Shown piece after piece: positions 1 through 8,297 of a DNA stretch of 64,000 nucleotides. Within the stretch, counting starts at the first letter, position 1. Each line of letters opens with the position of its first letter. Location: assembly GCF_029285175.1 (NCBI RefSeq), contig NZ_JABEDH010000002.1, positions 558,001 through 622,000 of the forward strand, written 5' to 3'. Source of the DNA: Sulfitobacter sp. M05. Lineage in GTDB: Bacteria; Pseudomonadota; Alphaproteobacteria; Rhodobacterales; Rhodobacteraceae. The notes under the pieces were generated by a model, which had not been told where the DNA came from, made no database searches, and saw only the letters and a program-made list of their open reading frames with translations. Made by a program: the position numbers and the translations under genes.

Positions 1-39
1 ACCGTTTTCACGGTCTTTGGAGACGCCACCGCGGCTCAT
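1..39 (-). CDS. YlxR/DUF448 RNA-binding protein, N-terminal fragment
   Basis: Only the first 13 codons lie in the window, reading leftward off its edge: M-S-R-G-G-V-S-K-D-R-E-N-G. An N-terminus of this kind (M-[ST]-R-G-G-x-x-K-D-R-E) is typical of the DUF448/YlxR protein that follows nusA in alphaproteobacteria, with infB usually next. The start codon lies 22 bases past the nusA stop, so it would be the third gene of the rimP-nusA operon. The call rests on synteny plus a very short N-terminal match, because the body of the protein is outside the window. Confidence 0.6.
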   Translation of the reverse strand, partial: MSRGGVSKDRENG

Positions 40-61
40 CAGGGACAACCGAGGCCTGAGA

Positions 62-1678
62 TCAGGCCTCGACCTCCTGTTCTTCTGTATCGTCTTCCTC
101 GATTTCTTCTGCTTCCAGCTCCGCCGGATCAACCCAACCCAGCATCACACGGGCAGTCATGATCATGCTCTGCGCATCTTCCAATGAGATGTCGAAAGCT
201 TCCAGCGATCCGTCGTCCTTTACGCGTTCGCCGTCTACAGTTGTCCAGCCGCCGGCCAGTTCCCAATCCGCACAGGTTGCAAAATCTTCCAGCGTTTTCA
301 CGCCATCCTTTGCCAGTGCTTCAATCATTTGGGGTGTCAGCCCGTCAAATTCAACAAGGCTGTCTTCGACACCCAAAGCGCGGGCTGATTCCAAGGCTGC
401 CTTGTTCTGCGCTTCCAGCACATCCTGTGCGCGGGCTTGCAGTTCCTTGGCGGTGTCCTCGTCAACACCATCAATTACCAGAAGTTCGCTGACTTCGACA
501 TAGGCGACTTCTTCAAGGTTGGTAAACCCTTCGGAAACCAGCAGCTGGGCAAAGAATTCGTCCAGATCAAGGTTATCCATGAACAGCTTGGTACGTAGTT
601 CAAACTCGGCCTGACGGCGCTGGCTTTCCTGCTCTTCTGTCATGATGTCGATGTCCAGACCGGTCAGCTGTGATGCCAAACGCACGTTCTGGCCACGGCG
701 GCCAATCGCGAGGCTCAGCTGCTCTTCAGGAACAACAACTTCGATCTTGCCGGCTTCTTCATCCAGAACAACCTTGGAAACTTCCGCAGGCTGCAAGGCG
801 TTCACAAGGAAGGTCGGCTGATCGTCATTCCATGGAATGATGTCGATTTTCTCGCCCTGCAATTCGTTCACAACGGCCTGCACACGGCTGCCGCGCATAC
901 CCACACAGGCACCCACCGGATCAATTGATCCATCATAGCTGATCACAGCAATCTTTGCGCGTGAACCGGGATCACGGGCGACCGCCTTGATCTCGATGAT
1001 ACCGTCGTAAATTTCCGGCACTTCCATTTTGAACAGCTCGGCCATGAATTCGGGCGCAGTACGGCTCAGGAAAATCTGTGGTCCGCGCTGCTCGCGGCGC
1101 ACATCCTTGATGTAGACACGGATACGATCGTTAGGACGGTAGGACTCGCGGCCAATCTTTTCGTTGCGGCGCAGGATCGCTTCGCCAGCGCCCACATCCA
1201 CGATAACGTTGCCGTATTCTTCGCGCTTAACCAAACCATTGATGATCGTACCGGCGCGGTCCTTGAACTCCTCGAACTGGCGGTCACGTTCGGCTTCGCG
1301 GATCTTTTGCAAGATCACCTGTTTCGCGGATTGCGCAGCGATACGGCCCATTTCAACCGGTGGCACTTCCTCGATCAACTGTTGGCCGATTTCCGGGTTG
1401 TCCATATATTGCTTGGCCTGTTCGACGGTGAATTCCGCCTGATAGTTCTCAAGCTCTTCATCGGCGACCACGGTCCGTACGCGGGTAAATGTCGCGCGGC
1501 CGGTCTTGCGGTCGATTGACACGTGAATATCCATTTCCGCGCCGTAACGCGACTTTGCCGCACGGGCCAGCGATTCTTCCATCGCCTCAATGACCAGCGC
1601 AGGGTCGATCATCTTTTCCCGGGCCACAGCCTCGGCGGTCTGCAACAACTCAAGCTGGTTGGCGGATGTAATGGCCAT
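62..1678 (-). CDS. nusA: Transcription termination/antitermination factor NusA
   Basis: NusA binds RNA polymerase and nascent RNA, promoting hairpin-dependent pausing and termination and, with other Nus factors, antitermination. The 538 residues show the usual order: the N-terminal polymerase-binding domain (about 1-130), an S1 domain starting near G-T-I-I-N-G-L-V-K-R-E-E-Y-G-N, two KH domains (GxxG loops in G-M-R-G-S and in A-I-G-R-R-G-Q-N), and C-terminal helix-hairpin-helix repeats. It ends in a strongly acidic tail. The start codon overlaps the rimP stop by one base, indicating translational coupling. It is slightly longer than the 495-residue E. coli protein, as usual in alphaproteobacteria. 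Its operon leader contains a terminator hairpin, a possible autoregulation target. Confidence 0.97.
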   Translation of the reverse strand: MAITSANQLELLQTAEAVAREKMIDPALVIEAMEESLARAAKSRYGAEMDIHVSIDRKTGRATFTRVRTVVADEELENYQAEFTVEQAKQYMDNPEIGQQLIEEVPPVEMGRIAAQSAKQVILQKIREAERDRQFEEFKDRAGTIINGLVKREEYGNVIVDVGAGEAILRRNEKIGRESYRPNDRIRVYIKDVRREQRGPQIFLSRTAPEFMAELFKMEVPEIYDGIIEIKAVARDPGSRAKIAVISYDGSIDPVGACVGMRGSRVQAVVNELQGEKIDIIPWNDDQPTFLVNALQPAEVSKVVLDEEAGKIEVVVPEEQLSLAIGRRGQNVRLASQLTGLDIDIMTEEQESQRRQAEFELRTKLFMDNLDLDEFFAQLLVSEGFTNLEEVAYVEVSELLVIDGVDEDTAKELQARAQDVLEAQNKAALESARALGVEDSLVEFDGLTPQMIEALAKDGVKTLEDFATCADWELAGGWTTVDGERVKDDGSLEAFDISLEDAQSMIMTARVMLGWVDPAELEAEEIEEDDTEEQEVEA

Positions 1679-2253
1679 TAGTCTTCTCCCTCGGAGGATT
1701 CTTCTTCAATAGAATCGAATTTATCTTCGTCAATTGCGCCCGACACTTTGCGCTGGCGCAGCATTTCAGTCATCAACTCGTCGGTCAGCACCAGTTTGGC
1801 ATCTGACAGCCAATCAAACTTCAGGCCCACAGTGCCCTCTTCAATGTTGATCAACACCTCGTCGCCTTCGATGCCAGCCAATTCGCCCTTAAAACGGCGG
1901 CGACCCCCGACCAATTCTTCGGTTTCGATCTTGGCTTCATACCCTTCGAACATGTCGAAATCTTTCAACCGCGTCAGCGGACGGTCGATGCCGGGCGAAG
2001 ATACCTCAAGCGTGTATTCTTCGATAATCGGGTCTTCGACATCCAGCACTGCGCCCAGCGCCTGATTGATCTTGGCAAGGTCATCAACTTCGATCCCGCC
2101 TTCGGGTTTATCGGCCATGATCTGCAATGTCGTTACCTTACCCGACATCAGACGCACGCGCACCAGTTCATAGCCCATATCCTCGATCACCGGTGTGATG
2201 ATCTCGGCCATGCGACGGTCAATAGCTGCTTTGGCAATAAGGTCGTTGGTCAT
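1678..2253 (-). CDS. rimP: Ribosome maturation factor RimP
   Basis: RimP (DUF150) assists assembly of the 30S ribosomal subunit. The 191-residue protein has the two-domain layout: an N-terminal alpha/beta domain with [18 protein letters not shown] near the start, the family signature [10 protein letters not shown] around residue 108-117, and a C-terminal SH3-like barrel followed by an acidic, Glu/Ser-rich tail. It is the first gene of the rimP-nusA-ylxR operon. Its start lies 27 bases after a T-tract terminator hairpin in the leader. Confidence 0.96.
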   Translation of the reverse strand: MTNDLIAKAAIDRRMAEIITPVIEDMGYELVRVRLMSGKVTTLQIMADKPEGGIEVDDLAKINQALGAVLDVEDPIIEEYTLEVSSPGIDRPLTRLKDFDMFEGYEAKIETEELVGGRRRFKGELAGIEGDEVLINIEEGTVGLKFDWLSDAKLVLTDELMTEMLRQRKVSGAIDEDKFDSIEEESSEGED

Positions 2254-2280
2254 GGTGTCCTATCGCTGGCCATCAGGCAC

Positions 2281-2303
2281 AAAAAAACGGGCGCGCGGCC
2301 CGT
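2281..2303 (-). terminator. Intrinsic terminator in the rimP leader (probable attenuator)
   Basis: On the minus strand the stem CGGGC/GCCCG (2288-2292 with 2298-2302, extended by one A-T pair) encloses the five-base loop GCGCG. It is followed directly by seven T residues (2287-2281). It sits 27 bases before the rimP start and downstream of a promoter-like sequence at 2359-2387, so transcripts of the rimP-nusA operon would have to pass it. It could equally end transcription arriving from the upstream pip/solute-binding gene pair, which points the same way. Confidence 0.7.
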
Positions 2304-2358
2304 GTTCAAGATCGGTGGAGCGTTTGGTTTGGACCCGAACGCGCCGCTGTTAAAGAGG

Positions 2359-2387
2359 CATATACGCAGAGAAGCCTGAGTCTGCAA
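2359..2387 (-). promoter_or_regulatory. Candidate sigma-70 promoter for rimP-nusA
   Basis: On the minus strand TTGCAG (2382-2387) and TATATG (2359-2364) are separated by exactly 17 bases, a good match to the -35/-10 arrangement. It lies just after the stop of the upstream solute-binding gene. A start about 7 bases downstream of the -10 would give an untranslated leader of roughly 100 nt containing the 2281-2303 terminator. This is pattern matching only. Confidence 0.45.
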
Positions 2388-2394
2388 GGCCTGT

Positions 2395-3246
2395 TCATCC
2401 GAACCACCAACGCTCTGCCGCACGCAGGTTGTCCAGCGGGCGCAACCTGCTGACGTTTGCGGGCTGCATCACGTCAGCCGAGACCGCTTGCGTCGGATGG
2501 CGGCGGTCCGGCTGTAGGGTGATGTCAGGCAGATCAGCCAGGGCACCCGCCGCCGTCAAATCAACCGCATCAACCAGATATTCACCCAGAGCTTGCCCAC
2601 GCACCGGTTCGGAAGGGATCGAGGTTAACTCGACCTCATCAAACCAACCCGCGGCTTCGCCCTTGTAGTGATCCGCAACCCGCGTCGCCAGCAACCGTTG
2701 ACCCGGCACGAAACTGGAAACCTTATACAAACCCGTTCCTGTGCCGTTGTCCGGGGCATGGGCCGCGCGGATAAAATACGCCGGTTGGGCAAGCCGCATC
2801 GGCAAGCCCGGATCTGGGTGAACAAGCGTGAAAGACACCTGATGATCCCCAACCGCCTGAACCGCGCCACCAGCGAACCCGGCAGCACTAGCGACCACAT
2901 CTTTCGCCGTAAACGGGGCACCATCATGAAAGGAGACATCCCGACACAGTTCAAACAGCCAGACACGTGCGTCTGGGGAAGATGTCCATCCGCTCGCCAA
3001 TTCGCCGCGCAGCGTCCCATCAGCGGCTATTTCGGTAAGCGTATCAAAAACAACCCCTTGCCGCGCGATTTGCATGAACAGCCCGTCACCCCGCAGCCAG
3101 GTATCATTCCGTGCGGCCCCCGATAACGCCATCCGCAAGCGCCCGCCCGGTTTGGGGCCTGCCGCCGAGACACCCGTGGCCGCCAACAATGCAGCGGCCG
3201 CCGCACTGGAAAACAGCGCACGCCGGTCAAGCAACGACCGGCTCAT
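2395..3246 (-). CDS. Short family-5 (peptide/nickel type) ABC transporter substrate-binding protein
   Basis: The 283 residues start with an Ala-rich export signal (about 1-29, R-R in its basic part). The body is that of a family-5 solute-binding protein: the G-G-R-L-R-M-A-L start of the mature domain, V-F-D-T-L-T-E-I-A-A-D-G, L-A-S-G-W, and the characteristic V-S-F-H-D-G-A-P-F-T-A-K-D-V-V. Complete members are about 500 residues, so this one keeps domain I and lacks most of the second lobe, ending just after a compact tail. No permease or ATPase gene is adjacent. Its start overlaps the pip stop by four bases (ATGA), so the two are co-translated. Whether it binds peptide or is a degenerate remnant cannot be told from the sequence. 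Confidence 0.75.
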   Translation of the reverse strand: MSRSLLDRRALFSSAAAAALLAATGVSAAGPKPGGRLRMALSGAARNDTWLRGDGLFMQIARQGVVFDTLTEIAADGTLRGELASGWTSSPDARVWLFELCRDVSFHDGAPFTAKDVVASAAGFAGGAVQAVGDHQVSFTLVHPDPGLPMRLAQPAYFIRAAHAPDNGTGTGLYKVSSFVPGQRLLATRVADHYKGEAAGWFDEVELTSIPSEPVRGQALGEYLVDAVDLTAAGALADLPDITLQPDRRHPTQAVSADVMQPANVSRLRPLDNLRAAERWWFG

Positions 3247-4217
3247 CCTGCGGCTCCGATCCGGTCCATCGCCCGTACCAACTCGGCTGAGATACCCGGC
3301 TCTGATAAGGCATGGCCGGCGTTGCGCACCATCTTCAATTCGCCTTGCGCCCAGTTTTCCGCAACCTCATAGGCACTGCCAGGCGGACAAATCATGTCAT
3401 AACGGCCCTGCACAATCACGCCCGGGATATGCGAGATACGGGGCATATGCGCCAGTATCTGACCATCAAATTCCAGAAAGCCCGCATTGATGAAATAATG
3501 ATTTTCCAACCGCGAAAAGGCCCGGGCATACTCTGCCGGCCCCTCGTGTGATCCGCCCGTGGAATGGACTGACGCAAGCGCGTTTTCCCAAGCGGCCCAG
3601 GCGCGGCCATAACGTTGCTCGACCGACAGATCACCACAGAACAGACGCCGGTGGTAAGCTTTGATCAGATCATCCTGTTCGTCCTCAGGAATCAGCGACG
3701 TAAAACGTGCCCAAACCTCGGGCCAGAATTTGCCCGCACCACCGCCGTAAAACCAATCCAGTTCCGATTGCATCATCAGAAACACACCACGCAGCACCAG
3801 ATTGCGCACCGCTTCGGGGTGGGTTTGGGCATAGATCAACGACAGCGTCGCCCCCCATGACCCACCAAAGACGACCCACTGCTCGATCCCCAGCTCGCGG
3901 CGAATCATTTCAATGTCTGCGACCAGATGCCACGTCGTGTTGTCGGTGACGCTTGCGTGCGGCCGGGATCGTCCGCATCCGCGCTGGTCAAACAGAATCA
4001 CCCGAAACTTTTCCGGGTCGAAATAACGCCGCATAGAGGGGCTGCACCCCCCGCCAGGCCCACCATGTAGTACCACAACAGGTATACCGTCGGGGTTGCC
4101 ACATTGCTCTACATAGATGGTATGGCCCTGCCCAACCGCCAACATTCGCTGATCGAACGGGTCGATCGGCGAATAAAGATATTGAACAGCACGTTTTTGA
4201 TCGGGAAACTTGTCCAT
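3243..4217 (-). CDS. pip: Proline iminopeptidase (prolyl aminopeptidase)
   Basis: A cytoplasmic serine peptidase of the alpha/beta-hydrolase fold (family S33) that removes N-terminal proline from peptides. From the chosen ATG the protein is 324 aa, the usual length. It shows the oxyanion-loop H-G-G-P-G-G-G (51-57), F-D-Q-R-G-C-G-R-S (76-84), the nucleophile elbow G-G-S-W-G with Ser120, an Asp in G-R-Y-D and a C-terminal His in A-G-H-A. The frame is open 21 codons further upstream, but that extension runs into the divergent ubiG promoter region and family members begin near M-D-K-F-P. The downstream solute-binding gene overlaps it by four bases, which fits a role in peptide use. Confidence 0.95.
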   Translation of the reverse strand: MDKFPDQKRAVQYLYSPIDPFDQRMLAVGQGHTIYVEQCGNPDGIPVVVLHGGPGGGCSPSMRRYFDPEKFRVILFDQRGCGRSRPHASVTDNTTWHLVADIEMIRRELGIEQWVVFGGSWGATLSLIYAQTHPEAVRNLVLRGVFLMMQSELDWFYGGGAGKFWPEVWARFTSLIPEDEQDDLIKAYHRRLFCGDLSVEQRYGRAWAAWENALASVHSTGGSHEGPAEYARAFSRLENHYFINAGFLEFDGQILAHMPRISHIPGVIVQGRYDMICPPGSAYEVAENWAQGELKMVRNAGHALSEPGISAELVRAMDRIGAAG

Positions 4218-4265
4218 ACCAGCCCTATATACGTCAGAGATATACAAGAACACAGGAAGCAGGAA

Positions 4266-5012
4266 ATGCAAACGGCTCAATCTACGGTAGACGCCGGCGA
4301 AATCGCCAAATTCGAGGCTATGGCGGCGGAGTGGTGGGATTTAAACGGCAAATTCAAGCCGCTGCATATGCTTAATCCCTGCCGGTTGGATTACATCACA
4401 TCGCAAATCGCCGGCGAATTTGACCGCGACCTGACATCAGAATCCCCGTTTGACGGTTTGCGAATCCTCGACATCGGGTGCGGCGGCGGATTGCTGTCCG
4501 AACCCATGGCACGCCTTGGGGCCGAGGTCGTGGGTGCCGATGCCGCCGCCGGCAACATACCTGTCGCGCGCGTTCACGCCGCGCAATCCGGTCTGGAGAT
4601 TGACTATCGCCACACCACAGCCGAAGCGATGGCCGCAGATGGTGAAAAGTTCGACGTGGTGCTGAACATGGAGGTGGTTGAGCACGTGGCCTCGCCCGCT
4701 GACTACCTGCGTGCCTGTCACGATCTGCTGAAACCCGGCGGGCTGCACATTTGTTCAACAATCAACCGCAATCCCAAGTCGTTCATGATGGCGATTGTCG
4801 GGGCCGAACACATCATGCGCTGGCTGCCCAAGGGGACGCATGAATGGTCAAAATTCATCACACCGGACGAATTGTTTGACCTTATTGGCAATGCCGGGCT
4901 GGAGCCGGTGGACCGTAAAGGTTTCGTGTTCAACCCGATTGCCTGGAGCTGGAGCTTGTCGGACAGGGACCTAAGCGTGAATTACGTTACTGCCAGCCTC
5001 AAGCCAGCTTGA
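4266..5012 (+). CDS. ubiG: 3-demethylubiquinol/2-polyprenyl-6-hydroxyphenol O-methyltransferase UbiG
   Basis: UbiG performs both O-methylations of ubiquinone biosynthesis using S-adenosylmethionine. The 248-residue protein has the diagnostic N-terminus ([15 protein letters not shown] near 20-34, N-P-C-R-L), the SAM-binding D-I-G-C-G-G-G (69-75) and V-L-N-M-E-V-V-E-H. The chosen ATG is preceded by a purine-rich ribosome site (AGGAAGCAGGAA). An upstream in-frame ATG at 4104 would add 54 residues unlike the family and run through the pip promoter, so it is rejected. It diverges from pip with only 48 bases between start codons and overlaps the convergent MarR gene by 14 bases. Confidence 0.96.
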   Translation: MQTAQSTVDAGEIAKFEAMAAEWWDLNGKFKPLHMLNPCRLDYITSQIAGEFDRDLTSESPFDGLRILDIGCGGGLLSEPMARLGAEVVGADAAAGNIPVARVHAAQSGLEIDYRHTTAEAMAADGEKFDVVLNMEVVEHVASPADYLRACHDLLKPGGLHICSTINRNPKSFMMAIVGAEHIMRWLPKGTHEWSKFITPDELFDLIGNAGLEPVDRKGFVFNPIAWSWSLSDRDLSVNYVTASLKPA

Positions 5013-5433
5013 GTCTTATTTCACGCAGAATAGGCAGGGCCGCGCGGGCCTGCTCTTCGCCCAGATCCTCGACCACCTGATTGATCATCGGCGTAATCGC
5101 GGCCACCGCAGAATCGCGTGCGTTGCGCCCTGCTGGGCTGATGCCGACCATCTTGCGCCGGGCATCGTCCCAATCAGGACGGATATGAACGTAACCAGAC
5201 CATTCCAGCTTGTTCAACGTATTGGTCATGGCACCCCGTGTGACACGAAACCGCTCGGCCAATTGCGCCGGAGTCGACTCATCATCCCGACGGGCCAAAT
5301 GATTCAGAACCGAAAAATGCGAAATCTCCATACCTTTTGGCAACACCCGCGACAGCCGTCCGCGCATGGAATGCTCGGCCGCCAGAATCTCGCTGAACAG
5401 CATGATCGCCAGGGTATTTTTATCATCGCTCAT
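4999..5433 (-). CDS. MarR family transcriptional regulator
   Basis: A 144-residue winged-helix protein of MarR size. Visible signatures are the helix before the DNA-binding domain ([22 protein letters not shown]), the recognition helix region [13 protein letters not shown], and the wing [11 protein letters not shown]. MarR proteins act as dimers that usually repress neighbouring genes until a small ligand binds. The gene downstream on the same strand is the nitrilase-like amidase in reverse order, so this regulator lies at the 3' end of that group. Its target cannot be inferred. Confidence 0.9.
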   Translation of the reverse strand: MSDDKNTLAIMLFSEILAAEHSMRGRLSRVLPKGMEISHFSVLNHLARRDDESTPAQLAERFRVTRGAMTNTLNKLEWSGYVHIRPDWDDARRKMVGISPAGRNARDSAVAAITPMINQVVEDLGEEQARAALPILREIRLKLA

Positions 5434-5456
5434 ACGTCGACCTGTCTATCGCCCTT

Positions 5457-6287
5457 CTAGGGGCCGGAAAAGTCACGGGCGTTGGCAAGGCTTGGAACCC
5501 TGCGCCGCGCCGCCTCTCCTTTTTTCATATCAAGGTCGAATTTGTAAACGCCCGAGGTGGTTCCGGCATCCAGAATTACCTCACCCCAAGGATCAACAAC
5601 CAGGGAATGGCCATAGGTATCGCGAGTCTTGTTTGTCTCGCTGGCATGGGTTCCGGTCTGGGCCGGCGCAATGACAAAACACCCCGACTCAATCGCGCGG
5701 GCGCGCAATAGGGCATGCCAATGCGCAGCCCCCGTCACCGGAGAAAACGCCGCTGGTACCGTCAAAATATCCGCACCAGCGATGGCCAACGCCCGATAGA
5801 GCTGGGAAAACCGCACATCATAGCAAACGCTCATCCCGATCTTTGCAAAATCGGTTTGCGCCAGAACGGCCTGATCCCCTGGGCGATACCCTTCGCTTTC
5901 GCGCCAGGTTTCTGTTTCGCTGATCTGCACGTCGAACATGTGGATCTTATCGTATTTCGCAACAACCGCGCCATCCGGCCCAATCACAAACGACCGGTTG
6001 GCAAACCGCCGGTCTGCATCCCCCGTCTTGAGCCCCAATGACCCGATCAAAAGCCAGACACCTGCCGCTTTTGCCTCATCACGCAAGGCGGCAAGGGTGA
6101 TGTCTTCTTCCTCGAATTGCAGCACCTCCTGCTGGTGTTTGCGACTGGTCGAGACGCAATTCGTCACCTCGGGCGTCAGAACAAACTGCGCCCCGTCTGC
6201 CACTGCCGCGCGGAACATCTCCCGCGTGACCGCAAGATTTGCGACCGGATCATCGCTAACGTTCAGCTGGAGAATGGCCGCTTGCAT
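5457..6287 (-). CDS. Carbon-nitrogen hydrolase of the Nit/deaminated-glutathione amidase type
   Basis: A 276-residue single-domain member of the nitrilase superfamily. The catalytic triad is visible: Glu40 in L-T-P-E-V, Lys114 in K-Y-D-K-I-H-M-F-D-V, and Cys155 in M-S-V-C-Y-D-V-R-F. The K-I-H-L/M-F-D motif and length place it with Nit1/Nit2-type enzymes, which hydrolyse amides such as deaminated glutathione, as a metabolite-repair step. Its start codon abuts the grxC stop (one-base overlap), so the two are co-expressed, fitting a link to glutathione metabolism. The exact substrate is inferred. Confidence 0.9.
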   Translation of the reverse strand: MQAAILQLNVSDDPVANLAVTREMFRAAVADGAQFVLTPEVTNCVSTSRKHQQEVLQFEEEDITLAALRDEAKAAGVWLLIGSLGLKTGDADRRFANRSFVIGPDGAVVAKYDKIHMFDVQISETETWRESEGYRPGDQAVLAQTDFAKIGMSVCYDVRFSQLYRALAIAGADILTVPAAFSPVTGAAHWHALLRARAIESGCFVIAPAQTGTHASETNKTRDTYGHSLVVDPWGEVILDAGTTSGVYKFDLDMKKGEAARRRVPSLANARDFSGP

Positions 6288-6544
6288 TACGCTGCCAGCA
6301 GAGCGTCAAGTTTGCCGGCGCGCTCCAGCGCATGTAGATCGTCAGAGCCACCAACATGGATGTCACCGATAAAAATCTGCGGCACGGTACGCCCGCCATT
6401 TGCCCGCTGCACCATCTCTGCCTTGCGCTCCGGATTCGCCAACACATCAACTTCGGCGAAATCAACGCCTTTGGATGCCAGCAACCGCTTGGCAGCATGG
6501 CAAAAACCGCAAAGGGGTGAGGTATAAAGTTCGACAGGTTTCAT
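6287..6544 (-). CDS. grxC: Glutaredoxin 3
   Basis: An 85-residue class I glutaredoxin with the redox motif C12-G-F-C15 (a variant of the more common CPYC), the T-V-P-Q-I-F-I-G cis-proline segment and the G-G-S/C-D-D-L glutathione-binding turn. It reduces disulfides and glutathione-mixed disulfides in the cytoplasm. It is transcribed ahead of the nitrilase-like amidase and overlaps it by one base. The 135 bases upstream, before comF, hold no evident gene. Confidence 0.94.
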   Translation of the reverse strand: MKPVELYTSPLCGFCHAAKRLLASKGVDFAEVDVLANPERKAEMVQRANGGRTVPQIFIGDIHVGGSDDLHALERAGKLDALLAA

Positions 6545-6679
6545 AACCGGTTCCTTTCAACAAAAATGCGGTGTTTCGTCCGGTATGGTCATGCTGCGCA
6601 AACCTGCCCCTGTTGATGGCAGCCCTGCACGATATGTCATGCCCCTAAGAACAGTCGAAACACAGTGTTAAAAGGTGAT

Positions 6680-7414
6680 TTAAGCATCTTTGGCCACGCG
6701 CGCCAGTGTTACCACGTTCACTGGCCCCGAACCGGCGTCCAGACAGGCCTGCGCACAGGCGGCCAAAGTCGCCCCGGTGGTCATCACATCATCCACCAGA
6801 AGCACCGGCCTTCCGATCAGGCGATGTCGGCGTAAGGGGTGGACACGAATGGCCTTTTCGACCGCCTCGATCCGCCCTGCACGGTCCAGACCATCCAGCG
6901 TGCGCGTTCGCCTGATGCGTTGCAACAGGTCCGGTGACCAAGGCCGTTCAACCCTTTGTGACAGGGCCTTGGCCAGCAAGGCGGATTGGTTAAAACGGCG
7001 CTTGATCATCCGCAGCCAATGCAGCGGAACCGGCGCTATCAAGGTATTCTGTGTCACGATATCGGCCACAGCATGAGACAGCCAAAGCCCCGCCGGACGG
7101 GCAATCTCCTGACGGTCACCATGCTTTAATGCCAGAACCAGCTTACGCCCCCTGTCCCGGTACAACATCGCCGCCCGTCCTCTTGACCATGGCGGGGGGT
7201 TTTCCATACAGCTGTCGCATTGTAATCTGTCGCCCTCGTCCGCACCTGGAAGGGGCACGCCACAGGAATCGCAAATCGTGCCCCCGATAAACGCCGTATC
7301 CCGCCAGCAGGCCCCGCAAAGGCCGAAATCTCCGTCGACCACAGACCCACAGGTCAGGCACCGCGCAGGGTAAACCGCGTCTAACCCTGTTTGAAGTCCG
7401 CTTAACAACGACAT
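6680..7414 (-). CDS. ComF family phosphoribosyltransferase-like protein
   Basis: The protein has an N-terminal zinc-ribbon-like double CxxC region (C-L-T-C, C-G-A-C, C-D-S-C, C-D-S-C) and a C-terminal phosphoribosyltransferase fold with the PRPP-loop V-L-L-V-D-D-V-M-T-T-G-A-T. ComF proteins are tied to DNA uptake in competent bacteria, but the family is also found where competence is unknown. I use the ATG giving M-S-L-L-S-G; a TTG four codons upstream is also in frame. It is divergent from the methyltransferase gene that follows, with starts only 12 bases apart. Confidence 0.92.
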   Translation of the reverse strand: MSLLSGLQTGLDAVYPARCLTCGSVVDGDFGLCGACWRDTAFIGGTICDSCGVPLPGADEGDRLQCDSCMENPPPWSRGRAAMLYRDRGRKLVLALKHGDRQEIARPAGLWLSHAVADIVTQNTLIAPVPLHWLRMIKRRFNQSALLAKALSQRVERPWSPDLLQRIRRTRTLDGLDRAGRIEAVEKAIRVHPLRRHRLIGRPVLLVDDVMTTGATLAACAQACLDAGSGPVNVVTLARVAKDA

Positions 7415-7425
7415 ATTGGTTTCCA

Positions 7426-8244
7426 ATGACCCAGCAAAATTTCATCACCGATGCCGCGGCCCTCGCCCTGCACCGCCATCGAACCACCGCAGATGCCATG
7501 TTTCTGCACTACGCCGCCGTTGACGAGGTGCAGGATCGTATGCGGATGGTTAACAAGTCGTTTAATTCAGCCGCAATCGTCACAGGGCATGCCCCGGTTT
7601 GGGCCAGATATTTTCCGCAAGCCAACATCACAGAGGACAGTGATACACTGTCCCTTGCCGTTGGTGCCCATGATCTGGTGGTACATGCCATGGCATTGCA
7701 CTGGGCCAATGATCCGGTTGGCCAACTGATCCAGTGTCGCCGCGCGTTGCTGCCAGACGGGCTTTTCCTGAGCGTCGCGTTTGGCGGGCAAACCCTGCAC
7801 GAGTTACGCGCCTGTCTGGGACAGGCAGAGGCCGACATAACCGGTGGCATGTCGCCGCGCGTCGCCCCGATGGCCGATCTGCGCGACATGGGTGGATTAC
7901 TTCAGCGCGCGGGATTTGCCCTGCCGGTGGCGGACAGCCAGACACTGACCGTGGAGTACAGCGATATTTGGTCGCTGATGCGCGACCTGCGGGCGATGGG
8001 CGAAACCAATGCGCTTTCTGCTCGGCTGCGCCGCCCGACCCGTCGCACTGTGCTGAACACCGCGGCGCAATTGTACCAAGATAACTTTGCTTCGGCGAAC
8101 GGCAGGATCACCGCCACCTTCGATTTGGTATTCCTGACCGGTTGGGCCCCTGCCGAAAGCCAGCCCAAACCACTGCGCCCCGGCTCTGCCCAACAACGGC
8201 TTGCTGATGCGCTAGGAACCGGTGAGACAAAGTTACCCAATTGA
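7426..8244 (+). CDS. SAM-dependent methyltransferase-like protein, NDUFAF5/BioC type
   Basis: A 272-residue protein resembling the NDUFAF5-like branch of class I methyltransferases: R-M-R-M-V-N-K-S-F early, a H-D-L-V-V-H-A-M-A-L-H-W-A-N-D core (typically S-x-L-x-L-H-W-V-N-D-L-P), and F-G-G-Q-T-L-H-E-L-R. The glycine-rich SAM motif I is weak or absent, as is common in this branch. The mitochondrial homologue modifies a complex I subunit. In alphaproteobacteria the role is unproven. It is divergent from comF with almost no spacer and lies 53 bases ahead of hemH. Confidence 0.82.
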   Translation: MTQQNFITDAAALALHRHRTTADAMFLHYAAVDEVQDRMRMVNKSFNSAAIVTGHAPVWARYFPQANITEDSDTLSLAVGAHDLVVHAMALHWANDPVGQLIQCRRALLPDGLFLSVAFGGQTLHELRACLGQAEADITGGMSPRVAPMADLRDMGGLLQRAGFALPVADSQTLTVEYSDIWSLMRDLRAMGETNALSARLRRPTRRTVLNTAAQLYQDNFASANGRITATFDLVFLTGWAPAESQPKPLRPGSAQQRLADALGTGETKLPN

Positions 8245-8297
8245 CGACAGCCAGAATGGCCCTATTTCAACCGCAGCAAGCCACCTAAGGACACGCC

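Noticed and set aside
4104..4265. Upstream extension of ubiG adding 54 residues.
   Set aside because: The residues are not family-like, overlap the divergent pip start and lack a ribosome site, while the ATG at 4266 has one.
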